Source: Thamnaconus septentrionalis (Eukaryota; Chordata; Actinopteri; Tetraodontiformes; Monacanthidae). From it: a stretch of 64,000 nt of DNA. The stretch spans positions 20,975,861 to 21,039,860 of the forward strand of contig CM020501.1 in the NCBI GenBank assembly GCA_009823395.1, given 5' to 3'. The notes beneath the pieces are model-generated. The model was not told the DNA's origin. It worked only from the letters and a program-made list of their open reading frames with translations, and did no database searches. The position numbers and the translations under genes are program-made. Below are positions 17,348-30,124 of the stretch, piece after piece (within the stretch, counting starts at the first letter, position 1; each line of letters starts with the position of its first letter).

Positions 17348-18060
17348 GTCAACATCCGCTCGGCTTCCTCAGCTTTTATTTTATTTTATTTTATTTTTTT
17401 GTTTTGTTTTGGGTGGGGGTAGGGGCTGGGGGCTTAGGTAAGTGTTTATTGATCGATTGGAAGGAGTTTGTGGAGCTCTCGGCGGCACCGCCCCTTTTTT
17501 TTTCTGTAGGGATATTGATGGCACGAGGTCGGATTGATCTGTCCAGCTGTTGGCTGATGGGAAAAAAAAATCTTCCTTTTTTTTTTTTTGTGTGCATTGT
17601 GCCGCCCCCACCCCCAACCTGCCACCCCTCCACCCACCCACACACACCCACCCACACACACACACACCCTTTGAAAAGTACAAAAACCTTCAACCTTCTG
17701 AGTGGGAAGTTGATGGAAAAGTTGTTTTTCTTGGTCAAACCAGAGCTCAGTTAATTGTTTACCAGCCCTCCTCCTCCTCCTCCTCTCCTGCCCTCCTCAT
17801 CCACCACGCAAACGATGACGTCACTTGGTGTTTGTGAGAAGAATTCGCCGCTTTGAGGAGGAAACTAAAGAAAACATTCCTTGGCTGGAGGCGCTGCTTC
17901 CCGTTTCATTTTCCTCCAACCTTCTTCTCATTCTTATTCTGGGATGGGGAAAAACACGCGTCTTCCATCATTGTGTGTGTGTGCGCGCACACACACACAC
18001 AAGTCCCAAGTCCCAAGTCGCTCGCGTGGCCAACATGAGGGGAAACTTTTGTTATCCTCT

Positions 18061-18105
18061 CTCTCCCTCCCTCCCTCCCTCCCTCCGTCCCTCTCTCTCT
18101 CTCTC

Positions 18106-18167
<62 letters not shown>
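18061..18167. repeat. compound (CT)n-(TG)n microsatellite
   Basis: A CT/CCCT tract runs directly into about 24 TG units. Confidence 0.95.
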
Positions 18168-18169
<2 letters not shown>

Positions 18170-18322
18170 GAGCAGTAAGTTCCCCCCCACCCCCCCTCCC
18201 TCAGCTGTATGGTAATTCGGCCAGCACCTGCTCTCCCTTCAATAACAGCGTGTGCGCGCGCCTCCCTCGACTGGGCGCGCGACCACACACATCTCCCAAC
18301 CTCTTCTTCTACTCCCCGTGAG

Positions 18323-18361
<39 letters not shown>

Positions 18362-18701
18362 TTTTCCACACTATAAAAAAAAATCAATGACCACCTTTCT
18401 TTAAAAAAAAAAAAAACCAGTAGGCACTTGTGGGAAACGAACGCACAGTGTATCACTGTCAGTGTGCACGTTCATGTTCCCATTCATACGAGGATGATAT
18501 ATATATATTTCTTTTCTTTTTGCCTTGGTTTTTTCTTCAACCTTTGTAATTGCGCGTACCAAGGTGCACACCGGTCGCGGTGACACGCTTTTTTTTTCTG
18601 TCCCTCACTTCACATCCGGAGTCACCTTCACTTTCAACGTCACGTCACTACGGGTTACTGATCACCTCCAACAACCAATCGGCGTCCTCGTCCATTCATA
18701 A

Positions 18702-18704
<3 letters not shown>

Positions 18705-18770
<66 letters not shown>
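18705..18770. repeat. (TG)n microsatellite
   Basis: About 33 perfect units. Confidence 0.95.
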
Positions 18771-18771
<1 letters not shown>

Positions 18772-19592
18772 ATTCTGAGGCGTGACTGTCACAATTAGCG
18801 AGATAGAGACGGTCCCAATCGACCGGAAGTGGAAGTTTTACGGCTCTACAGAGGTTCGGACTGGGAAAAATCATTAACTGCTGCGATTGATCCCTCCGCT
18901 GGAACTGCTGGTAATCAATCGGGCAACAATTGTGACGTCACATCATGACGTCAGATCAGACCATCACATCAAAACACAACAAAACACCTTCCAGACTCCG
19001 GGAAGTATCGTGAGTGCAGCAGGACCTGAAGTAAAGTATGATGTTGTTTTGAAAGGTATGAACTGAGCATGCGTGATTCTAGTGATGCCGTGCCCGGGTG
19101 GAAGGAAAACCCAGGAGTCACGTGAGCGAGCCAACAGTCCAACTTCCGGTCCGTTTCTCTGGACGGAACCCCCATTGGACTGCTGCTGCACAAAGACCCT
19201 GAGGTCGGACTGTTGAGCGCTGGGAGTGCATGAGGGGGAGGGGCGTGGAGGAGCACGACACGCCTTCAGACGCCGTCAGACCCCTTACAAGCCATCTGCC
19301 ACCAACGCCCCCCTCCCCCGCCCCCACCTCCTCATCCACAAAACGGCGTTTATTTCCCCGCTGCTGCTGCTGCCCTCCTCCTCCTTCTCCTCCTCCCCTT
19401 TCTCTCCTTCCTCCATCCCTCCCTCCTTCTCAAGCGCACGTCTCCTCGCGCCGCTGTCCACCCGCCCGGGCTCCGTCTCCTCCACTGGAAGCATGTTAAA
19501 GGACCTGTAACGGTATGGGCCCTCCGGGGCCATATGGCGAGGGTGTGTGTGTGTGTGTGTGTGTGTGGGGGGGGGTCTCTCTCTCCCTCTCT

Positions 19593-19638
<46 letters not shown>

Positions 19639-20217
19639 CTCTTTCTTTCTTTCTGTCTCCCCTCACCCCTTTTTTTGGTCTTCTGGTCTCCGAAGAGGAG
19701 ACACCACATGGTCGCTCGTGGGAACGTAAACACGGCGCGCATCACACGATATCGATCATATGAAGCGATGACCCGGGTGGGTTGGAGGAAGGAGGGAGGG
19801 GGCACATAGGGAGTGAGTGTGTCGCGCGGGGGTGTTGGGTGTGTGTGTGTGTGTGGGGTGGTGAGCAATCGATTTCTCTTTTTAACACTCATACCTCGAC
19901 ATCGGGAGCAAAAAATAAAACGGGGTGATGGTAGGGGTAGGGTGGAGGTGGGGGTGGGGGGGGTGGGGGGGTGGGTATTGACACGTCTTCATCACCCCCG
20001 CAGTGAAAACTTCCGAGCCCCGTCACTCAACGCACGGTGCGGTGCCAGTGACACGTAGGGATGGATGGATGGATGGATGGAAGGGGAGGAAAGGGCTGGG
20101 GGGGTGGGGGGGGGCTCTTGAATCAGCACTTTCTCAGGACTCGACTCTCCAAAAATTCCAAAAGATTTCAAACAGCAGTTATTTCAACAATCAGCAAAAT
20201 AGTTCATAATTCATCAG

Positions 20218-20253
<36 letters not shown>

Positions 20254-21182
20254 GCTCTCTAAACCACGTGGTTTCCTGGCTGTGTTGGCCCCACCCACTG
20301 GTCTACCTGCCCCAACAGGCTCCCTTTGTGTCCAGATCACATTACCGACCAGCTGCTGGAAGTGCTGCTGCTGCTGCTGCCGCCGCCGCCGCTGCTGCTG
20401 CTGGAGGACGAGGAGGAGGAGGGGAGGGGGCACGCGCAGGGAGACGCACGCTGCTCCCCTCGGCTTCCCACGGCTCCTGCCTCTCGCGACTTCATTTGCA
20501 TACCCCGCTGTTTACAGGGGGGGCGGGGGGGTTGGTTGGGGTTGGCGGCTGACGTTGGTTGATGGGAAGAGTGGCGCAGTAATTACGTGCATGAGGAGCC
20601 CGGAGAGACGCGCCTGGCGAGCGTGCGCGCGCGCGCGCGGTTAAGCGTGTGTGGGGTGGGGGCGGCGGCGGGGGCGGGGGGCGGGGCGGATCTAGCCTAC
20701 GTTGGCCGGTCGCGTGCCAGTGTTTGTGAAGGCACATCTGTCGCGCGCAGCGTTTCCGCCCCACCCCCTCCCAAACAGGAGTGACGCAGCGCAACATATG
20801 CGGGTCCCTAATGAATAAAATCGATAACTCGACAAACTGATACTGTGCGTCGTGACACGTTTACCCACAACAAGCACTTAAGTTGATCATTGGGGCCCTG
20901 GAGACGCTGCTGTTAAACAAACTCGTGCAAAGTTCAGCAACAGGAAGTACAGGAAGGGCAATTTTTTATTTGTATTATTATTATTATTTTTTTTTTTTTG
21001 CTTCAGGGGAATATACACATCATCAGTGTTGTTTCCTGAAGTCATTGGGTGTTTCAGGTCTCACAATAGACACCCTTGTGCAGGATACACACACATACAC
21101 ACAGATATATCCACATATATAAATGTACATACATGCATGTATGTACATTTATACACATACTGTATATACACACATACAGTTG

Positions 21183-22010
21183 TGCTCATACAGTTGACTC
21201 CTCTCTAAATGTAACGTTTATGGTTGTGGCCAAAAAGCTCAATTTTGGTCTCATCACTCCAAATGATTTTGTTCCAGAAGTTTTGAGGCTTGTCTCTGTG
21301 CCGTTTGGCACATTGCAAGCGGGATTTTTTGTGGCATTGGCGTAGTAATGGCTTTCTTCTGGCGACTTGACCATGCAGCCCATTTTTCTTCAAGTGCCTC
21401 CTTATTGTGCATCTTGAAACATCCACCCAACTTTTTTCAGAGAGTCCTGTATTTCAGCTGAAGTAATCTGTGGGTTTTTCTTTGCATCTCGAACAATTTT
21501 CCTGGCCATTGTGGCAGAAATTTTTGTTGGTCGACGTGATCGTGGTTTGGTTTCAACAGAATCTCTCACTTTCCACTTCTTAATTAGAGTTTGAATACTG
21601 CTGATTGGCATTCTCAGTTCCTTGGATATCTTCTTATATCCCTTTTCTGTTTTATACAGTTCGATGACCTTTTCCTGTAGATCTTTTGACAATTCTTTTG
21701 CATTCCCCATGACTCAGAGTCCAGAGATGTCAGTGCAAGGGTCTGTCAGGAGCCAAGAAACTCATTGAACCTTTATACACACACTGATTACAAGCAGACA
21801 GATCACAGGTGTGGATGGTTACATTTAGTAGCCATTCAAAACCATTTGTGTCAACTTGTGTGCATGTTATCAGGCGAAAATCTCAAGGGTATGTAAACTT
21901 TTGATCGGGGTCATTTGCGTAATTTCTGTTGTCATTATGATTTAAAAAGAGTAAACACATGTTAATGTTGACATAAACCTCACTAATGCAAGTTGAAAAA
22001 ACATTAATAA
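21183..22010 (-). mobile_element. internally deleted Tc1/mariner element
   Basis: Reading on the minus strand, an open frame at 21710-21402 starts MGNAKELSKDLQEK and encodes the Tc1-type paired helix-turn-helix region (SKELRMPISSIQTLIKKWK). A one-base shift then leads into 21426-21205, which holds the start of the catalytic domain (SDETKIELFG). The coding then stops abruptly at CAGTTGTGCTCATA (21179-21192), which looks like the element's other terminus. The rest of the catalytic region is missing. The upstream part (21711 to about 22000) is the element's 5' untranslated side. Confidence 0.82.
21205..21710 (-). pseudogene. Tc1 transposase fragment
   Basis: This is the N-terminal half of a Tc1-type transposase: DNA-binding domain, linker and the beginning of the DDE domain. 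A frameshift near 21415-21430 breaks it and the second and third catalytic acids are absent, so it cannot be active. Confidence 0.82.
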
Positions 22011-22873
22011 CTTCATAATTCTTCTTCGTATTTGTTTGAGGGGTCACAATGAAGTTTATTTGAATAAAGCCACCATCCCTTAATTTGTGAGTTAATATTG
22101 CTGGTCAGTTCTAATGTCACCACTAGAACTGACCAGGAATGTTACAAACCAAACTGTGGCGAAAAGCAGCTAACCGCTAGAATGTGTAGCGTGTGTTTTT
22201 ACTGTTGTTTCCTGAAACTTTAACAAAACTGACTTCTTGTCCTTCTGCTCGCAGGTCAGATCCTGAGTGGGAACAAGACCAAGCCCCGCCCAGTTTTGGA
22301 GCAGCATGTTTAGCCTATCTTGATAGCCTGCTGCTAAAAAGTCTAGGCTCAGAGGGGCGGAGCCAAAAACCTGCTGCTGGGTGAGGTGACTGCGCCCTTG
22401 GCGACATCACAGAGGGCTGATTGGTTCGGGCCGATTTGTGGCCTCACTGACAGATTATTGCCAGAAAACATCGGCAAAGCTGGTGGGGAGGCGGAGCCAC
22501 AAATCCACCTCTCTGGCTCCTCCACTGGCTCAGCGGGGTTAATCACCACCATGACTGACAAGAGAGTAACTGGAGGAAGTCCCGCCCCTCCGCCACCACC
22601 TCCGCTCTCTCTGACTCTATCTCCCTACCATCATCATTATCATCCTCCTCCCCCGGCAGCAGCATCTGCCCAGAGAGCGACAGATGCAGGCACCTGCGTG
22701 GTGTGACCCCCCCCCCCCCCTTCAGCCAGACCTCCTTTTCAACCTTCCCAGGGACCTGCAGCTCCCCACCACAATGGCTGGGTTGGATGGGAGGGGAGGT
22801 GGGGGTGGGGGTTGTGGTGGTGGTGGTGGTGGGGGGGGTAACCAAACACTGGGTCGTCCCCTCAGGACAGCCA

Positions 22874-22916
<43 letters not shown>

Positions 22917-24600
22917 CAGCACAATCTGTCGTATGACTGCTCATTTCAGACATCACATCATCCGGAGGGAGGGGGAGGGGGGAAGAGGTTGGGGAAGGGG
23001 TGACGGAGAGGGAGAGGGGGGAGTCGGAGTGAGTACAGAGGTGGCTGCCCTGGCTACAGTGTGAAGTGCCGGCTCGCCGCTTTTTAAACAAGTGGGCTCA
23101 GGTTTTCGCCTGAAAGGAACCCCCCCGCCCCCAACACCCCCACTCCTCTCCAGGGGTCCCGAGGCCCCGCCAGAGGGGGGAAGGTGGTGGTGGTGGTGGG
23201 GGGAAGCGGCAGGTGCTGGTTGAGCGAGAGAGAGGGAGCGAGGGAACGAGGGAGAGGGGCTGACCAGGTTACACATGAGAGGGGGGAGAGAGGGAAGAAA
23301 AAAAAAAGGTTTGTGTGTTTGTGCGGGAACACCGGCAGCCCGACGGTGGCGCCGTCAGAACCTCCTCCATCCCATCTCTCAGCTGCCGTCGGGCGACAGA
23401 GGATCCACACGCACCTGTTGTCACAACCTCCCCCCACCCGTCCCCCTTCCTAACCCCTCCCACCTTTTGTGTCCAGCTAGCGTTAGCCACACCTCAGGAA
23501 TTCTGCCCTCATCCCAGGAGGGCGAGAGAAAGAGAGAGAGCTGAGCAGAGCTGCGGTGGGGGGATCGGGGAAGGGGCGGCGCCAAGACGGAGGGGGAGGA
23601 GAGTGGGGGGGCAGCGGCAGCAGGGAAGCTTCGGGGGGGAGACGAGACGAGGCCGAGGAGGAGGGAGGATGACGGGGGGTGTGCGTTCCTCCGAAGCCCT
23701 CCGCTGTCCTCCGGGCTCCTCTCCTCTCCGGGGGTCTCTGTCCAGAGAGCCCTGTCCTAAATCACTGGCCCCTGGGGGCCGGCGCTCCATTGTGAGGAGA
23801 TGGCCCCTGCAAGCTGGGCCGCCAGCTGCCACTGCTGCAGCGTCACGGCCCCTCCCCCTCCTCCACCTCCTCCACCTCCTCACACACCCTCCACTCCACC
23901 TTCAGCACCGTGACAACGCTCCCAGTGGCCGGGATGTGGTTTTGGGGGGGGCACAGACCGGCCCAGCTAACCCCCCCCAGGGTGGGGGTTGGGGTGTAGG
24001 GGTGTGGTCGGGGGGGTATGGAGGCCCACAGCATTAAAAAGGACTTTAAGGAGACTTTTCCAGAATGCGACACCTTTTCTGGCCAAACATTAATGATGAC
24101 GGACTCTCCGCCGGGTGACGGTGCACGACACGACCAACCTGCGCCGACCCTGCGGCCGTCAGCGGCCGTCAGCGGCCGAGTCAACGAAGGCCGAGCCGGG
24201 GCGGGGGGCCATAACTCATGGTGGGGTGGCGGCGATGGGAGATGATTCTAGTTGAGGAATCTTGGAGGTTCCTGAGGTTCTTGTTCCTTAAAGCTGACCC
24301 TCAAACCTTGGGGTAACTTCAGACCAAAGACAAATGAACAGACATTTTGAATCGTGATGTCTGGGTTTGGACCTCGTTTTTTTTCGAGGGGAGTGTGACG
24401 TCAACAGGGTCTTTGTTAGTTGTTGGCTCCAGGGACCTTCCTTCTTCCTGGAAAGACAACAGGAAGTGTTTGAAGACAACTTAGCCTTAAAGTTTTTTAC
24501 TTTGGTATGAGAGGACTGAGTCCATTCTGCGTGCTTTCATTGTTTTTTTGGACAGTTACAGACAAAATGTTTTGGTTCTTTGAGGTTTGGATTAGTCTTT
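22011..24600. other. intergenic, low complexity
   Basis: No exon is supported. Contents include a CT repeat at 22879-22914, G-rich runs around 22790-23240 and a CRE-like imperfect palindrome at 22395-22417 shared with other places in the window. Long open frames here are artefacts of repeats. Confidence 0.4.
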
Positions 24601-24604
24601 GTCC

Positions 24605-25557
24605 AAGGCCCCGTTTACACCAAACCAGGTTCCAGAGTGGGACATTTGAAATATCTGCCTTGTGTTAAGTTCATACTAAGGGGCCATTTACACAATTACA
24701 GGTTTCTTTGAAAACGCACAAATATTTATGCGGTTCGGCCTTGTGTTTACATGAAGCCGCCGTTTTCACTGAAACCGCTCAGACCGAAACCGTTTTTTTG
24801 AAAACACCGCCTTGCTCAGATTCGTGTAAACGCTGATCTTTTTTGGAAACACTGATGTCACAATTTTAAACCTCTCCCCCACCTTGCAACCTGAGCGGCC
24901 GTGAGGTGCAGACAACCACTCATAACAACATCAACCACGTCAATGGACTTACTAATGATCACCCTACAGTCTTACATTAACCTCAACTACAACAAACCGC
25001 AAACAATAGTGAACAATAACACACGGTGCTCGTGGATCCATCGTGGATTGTGTGCAAAGTGCAAATAAACACAATGAAAGCGATTTGCAAATCTCCTGTT
25101 TTACATTTTATTGATTTTCTTATGGGTCGGCTGACTGGGATATTGAGGCAGGAAACGGAAATGACAAAAATGTTAGCGAACTTTTACTGACAAGACTCCC
25201 AGTCAATCTTAACATGGACCTCTTAAGGCTTTGTGTTCTAAAGTGACGCAAAGCACAAGTTCAACTGTGTCGTTTATCCACACCATCTTTTCACAAGTTA
25301 TCTTTCTGTCTGTGTTCTGTGGTGCTAATGTTTTTAGCAAGCTCCTGCTTCCTTAAACCCGGCATGCTTCAGGTGCTCTTATCCTTTTTCTGCCTTCAGG
25401 GAGTAAACTTGTGCCGCCACACCAGGCCTGGCATAGGTACTGCATCATTTTCAGTTGTTTCCGTGTAAATGGGAAATTTTTTGAATATGGCTTTTTTCGC
25501 ATGCGGTTGCAAAAATGTGCGGTTTCAAAAAATCCATCTCCATGTAAACGGCCCTTA
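24605..25557. mobile_element. probable non-autonomous DNA transposon (MITE-like)
   Basis: Terminal inverted repeats are visible: the right end, read inward on the minus strand, is AAGGGCCGTTTACATG (25555-25540) and the left end is either AAGGGGCCATTTACAC (24678-24693) or AAGGCCCCGTTTACAC (24605-24620). Subterminal sequences also match in inverted orientation (TTTGAAAACGCACAAAT against TTTGAAACCGCACATTT). There is no coding capacity. A hAT-type origin is a guess from the GTTTACA-rich ends. Confidence 0.6.
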
Positions 25558-25605
25558 AGTGCAGCAAGCGGCTAAGTTTGCCGAACTTCCTGTAATCTTC
25601 GACCC

Positions 25606-25661
25606 TCTTCTTCTTCTTCTTCTTCTTCTTCTTCTTCTTCTTCTTCTTCTTCTTCTTCTTC
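25606..25661. repeat. (TTC)n microsatellite
   Basis: About 18 perfect TTC units form a polypyrimidine/polypurine tract. Confidence 0.95.
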
Positions 25662-26066
25662 TGCTTCCTTCTTCGTTTTCTTTCCCCTCCTGCTTTCTTC
25701 ATCCTGTGGCATCATGTGACCTCTGCTGCCAAATCACATGACGGTAAAACACAGCATTCACTTTTCAATTGTTCATCCTTTTTATTTTTTAAAGCCTACT
25801 TACAGAAGTTGGAGATTTTAGGAAGCGCCGACATGTTCAAACTGTCTGTATTTTTGGACTTTTGTGAAGGTTGTTGCGCGATGAAGGTCAACGCGGTGAC
25901 TTGCGTTGTGTGTGTGTGGGGCGGGGGGTTCAATTCAGAGGGGGCGGAGTTCCGTACGACGCTGAACCGTGCTGCCTCGCCAGACGACACTGTTGCCGAT
26001 TCACAAAATGAACTCTGGCTTGTGCTTTTTTTTTTCCTTCTTTCCTTTATTATATTACACACACAC

Positions 26067-26115
<49 letters not shown>

Positions 26116-26607
26116 ACACGCCGCCGCAGCCTGGAGGATTTTCCCATCCATTTCTGAGGAGGGGGATACGGGTGGGGAAGGGGGGTCTCCATTGTGCGCC
26201 GTCTAATGATGATTGTAATGATGGCTTGTCCATCTTTGATAAGAAACAGCACGCCCCTCATTAAAGGGCCCGGGGCCCCGAGTTCTCAGGGCTGCCGCTC
26301 GGCCGCCCCGCTCACACACACACACACGCGCGGAGCGGGACAGCAGGCGGAGGGGAGGCGAGACGACACCCGTGGCACACGCCTGTTGACCGAGCCACAA
26401 AGCAAAAGCGTGTGACACTCGCCCACCCCCCTCACCCCCCACACCACTCCCTCCCCCTCCTTCCCCCGCTCCCATTGTCCTCCCCCGTGGCTCCCACAGA
26501 CAGGACCAATCCTGTTACCCCCCTCACACACACACACACACACACACACACCACCACCACCTACAATTATAAAAAACACACAACACACACTCTCCTATTG
26601 CTGCCCA

Positions 26608-26658
<51 letters not shown>

Positions 26659-27545
26659 TCCTTTTCTCTCCTCTCGTAATCAATTTTACCAATCAGCTGA
26701 TCCCACGCTCCTCACACGCACACACACACACAAACAGTCAGCTGCTGCCTGAGGTGTGTGTGTTTGTGTGTGAGCGTGCGTGTGTGTGTGTTCCAAGGTT
26801 CGGAGCTGCAGTGATTTGTTTTTCCCACGATTTCTTTTTACATTTTTTTTTTTTTTAGATTTCCTCAGGGCGTCTGATTGACGTGGATGGTGTCTTTCTC
26901 TGGGATGTTGGAGGAGGGTGTGGCAGGTGGGCGGGGACTTGGGGATGCTGGATGGTGGTGGGGTGGGGCTGGGGGGTGGTGGCGATGGTGGTGGAGGTGG
27001 GGGGGTGGGGCGGGGCGGCGGCTGCCGGGGTCAGGCCTGTGTGTCCTGGGAAAGTTGGGTTCTCCATTTAAATGTGCACATGTTGCGGCCTTCTGGTGGC
27101 TGCGTGAATGCGCACGGTGACAGATGGCCCCGGCCCATAACTATAGAGTCCGAGCAGCGCGGTCCCTCAGGGGAGAGGAGAGAGAGTGGGGAGGGGTGGG
27201 GGGGTTAGGGGTGGGGGCGAGGGGGCACTGGGGTTGGCGGGTGTGGCGAGAGGAGCGCTCAGCTGATCCTTAACCAAGAAAAAGATGAGAGAAGAGGAGG
27301 AGGAGAAGGAAGAGGAGGGATGGTGCTGTGTGTGTGTGTGTGTGTGTGTTTGCATGGATGTGGGGATGGTGGAGGTGGTGGTCTTAATCCTCCCCTACAC
27401 ACACACACACACACACACACTCTAAATTGAGTTAATGTATTTGGCCGGTCTGCAGACTGCAGTAAGAGGCCCCGGCGGCTGGTGATTAGGTGTCTAGTTT
27501 ATCAGATGGAAGGAGACCGTGTGTACATGAGGAGAATGGCAGCAG

Positions 27546-27595
<50 letters not shown>

Positions 27596-27650
27596 TGGAC
27601 AGAGATGAAGGGGGGAAGCGTGAGACTGAAGGATGGTAGGAGTGTGTGTG

Positions 27651-27695
<45 letters not shown>

Positions 27696-28060
27696 TTGTG
27701 TGGACAGGGTTCGGAACAGTGGCCGCTGCCGCCACCACCCGACGTCTCCAGTCCCCCGAGCGGGATGATGTCTGTTGTTTCTCGCTGACTCTTAATTAAT
27801 CCTGTTAGTCGGCGGTGGCAGCGGCTGGTTAAAGATTATTTTTTTTGGCAGCTTTTTCTCGACACCCTCCACCGTCACCCCACCGGAGCCGACAGACACT
27901 TTGGTCTTGTACGTACAATTTGATGAGGATGAACTCTCTGTTGTTGACCTCTGGAGTCGGGATGTTTTTATCGTGAGCGCCGACTTTTACGGGGTTTTTG
28001 TTCTAGTGTGCTTTTTTCTGCTGTTGGAGTTCTTTGTTTTGTGGAACTGCTAAGGTGTTC
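25662..28060. other. intergenic between dld and rhou
   Basis: No exon is supported. The region is dominated by CA/GT repeats (26075-26110, 26525-26552, 26611-26653, 27548-27593, 27656-27691) and G-rich stretches. Short non-repetitive islands at 26190-26310, 27100-27180 and 27430-27520 look like possible regulatory elements but have no decisive motif. Confidence 0.35.
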
Positions 28061-28065
28061 CCTCT

Positions 28066-28835
28066 AAAGGTCCTTACACTCGGGAGCAAATTTGCGAGGC
28101 AAATAATTGTTTTTTTTTTATAAAACCGGCAGCGAATTTCCACAGAGTGAAAAAGCTGCTGTCATTTTTCCCTCTTGTGTCGAATTTTGCAGAGGCGAAA
28201 AGCCGAATGGCTAGACCTCTGACCACTCAAAATGATCTTGGTATGTCGATGACATCCAGGAGCTTAAATTTTACCCAGTGAAATTTTGCCAGTACTCTGA
28301 GAATGTCAGTCAGACAATTTGAAGGACTGCTCCGTCAACTGGCTCCACGTTTGCAGATAGAACAAAATACCGAGAGCTGATTAGCCTTATTAATATCTTA
28401 CGTCAGACATGTAACTAGCTGCTGTTCTGGATGAATCGGCTCTCGGTAATTTGCTCTCTCTCTCTGCAAATGTGGAGCCATTTGACGGAGCAGTCCTTCC
28501 AATTGTCCAACGGACATTCTAAAGTACTGGCGAAGTTTCCCTGGGTAAAATTTGAGCTCCTGGACGGTCGTGTTGAACTCCCCATTTTCTCTCTCATGAA
28601 CAATATTGGGTGTTTTTATTTTTTAATACAACCACCACCAGGACATCATCACTTGAGGATGTAGTCGACTCCATTGTTTCTCCTTCGGCTAGAGCGCCAA
28701 ACTTTATTCACTTAGGGAATTTTATACGCGTATTTGCCTCGTGTGTCCAGGAAAAATTCTCCTGTGAATCATTCGCATTTTCGGGTCATTTATTTACGTC
28801 GCTTTGCCAATAGCCCGGCGTGTAAGGACCTTGAC
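28066..28835. mobile_element. PIF/Harbinger-derived fold-back element
   Basis: The ends carry inverted AAGGTCCTTACAC (28068-28080 and 28821-28833). Almost the whole interior is an imperfect inverted repeat: the block around 28250-28385 is repeated in reverse around 28435-28570. On the minus strand it encodes a PIF/Harbinger transposase N-terminal fragment (LRQYFRMSVGQLEGLLRQ); on the plus strand an older copy reads LRMSVRQFEGLLRQLAP. Neither copy has the catalytic part. Confidence 0.78.
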
Positions 28836-29476
28836 TGTGGCTTTCTGAAGCAATGAATGTTTGTCAAGGTTTTACATTAAACTAAAAAAAACCTCACATA
28901 TTTGGCATTATTCCACTTTTTATTTAGTAGTATTTTTTTTTTTTTTTGCTGGAGCCCCTCAGGGGCCATGTCCAGGCCCCTTGCCAATCCCTCAGCACAA
29001 TTTCATCAGATAAAAAAACAAACAACTAAGCAACTGCGCTAGCCAGCTACCTCCAGTTAAAGTTGCAATTATGTCCCTTTCTGCTAAAAGAAAAAAGAAA
29101 AAAACAACTCAGACACGGTGAGAGAGTGTGTGTGCGTGCCTGTGAAATATTTGGCTAAACACCTATGAAATGAAAACACCAAACATCAAAACAGCGTCTC
29201 GCCAAGAAAAAAGTCAGCGAAGCTGCCGACTGTCGGCACTTTAGCTGAACTGAGAGTCTGAAAGCACGACGGCAGACGCACTGCAGATGCACTGTCTGTG
29301 TGTGTATGTGTGTGTGTGTGTGTGTGTATGTATGTGTGTGTGTGTGTTGCGCCGTGCACACACATTCGTGCACGTGTGAAAATATATCTTGTTCTTCGCT
29401 GGTGCGTATGATTTCACTCCCACTCACTGGTGTTTTTTGGAACTGCTCAATGCATGGCAACACATTCTGCCTCCCA

Positions 29477-29513
<37 letters not shown>

Positions 29514-30072
29514 GCAGGCAGGCAGGCAGACAGGCAGCTCCCACTGCGTTGTCTTTTAACAGCCTCCCGGTGGAAACAAACACTCCCTGCTCGTTGCTCG
29601 TATTTATTCGACTTGATTGCAGAAACAGATTCAGTGAAGATGAATCATAAATCATCTCGGGATCAAAAACCTTTGGGAGCATCAATCTGAGCTGATTTGA
29701 TTGCACCGTATTCCTTAAAGCCCAATATTCTGCCCTTGTTCAGATTAAAAAAATAAATAAATAAAAATTCCCAATTCCAGCCAACTATTTTTACATCATT
29801 AATTATACAACAAAAAAATCTTTTGAAAAACAGTGTATTTATCCCTCTGTTTGCAGCCTCCTGCTTAGACGGATACTTTGCTGCAGTTTTATTTTCCCGT
29901 GCCTATATTTTTTTCTCCTTTTGATGTTTTAATCTGTCTCCAGCCGCAGGGCTGTGAGTGTCTGAGAGAGAAAGAAGGAGGATGATTCATGCTGCGTCCG
30001 TCACCGCACCTTCACTTTCCACCAATGATGTATTTCCACCACTGGGGGGAGACAGAGCGCCATGACGAAAGG

Positions 30073-30124
<52 letters not shown>

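Larger units (their letters stand above)
16392..20900. other. dld 5' UTR, promoter and upstream low-complexity region
   Basis: The dld 5' leader probably covers 16392-16955. Beyond the promoter no exon is supported. The region holds many CT and GT microsatellites (16888-16916, 18061-18167, 18705-18770, 19601-19636, 20221-20251), CTG/CCG triplet runs near 20365-20400 and an alternating CG stretch near 20620-20640. Confidence 0.5.

Noticed and set aside
20365..20402. CTG/CCG run read as a coding trinucleotide expansion
   Set aside because: No exon frame, splice sites or homology surround it; simple non-coding repeat.
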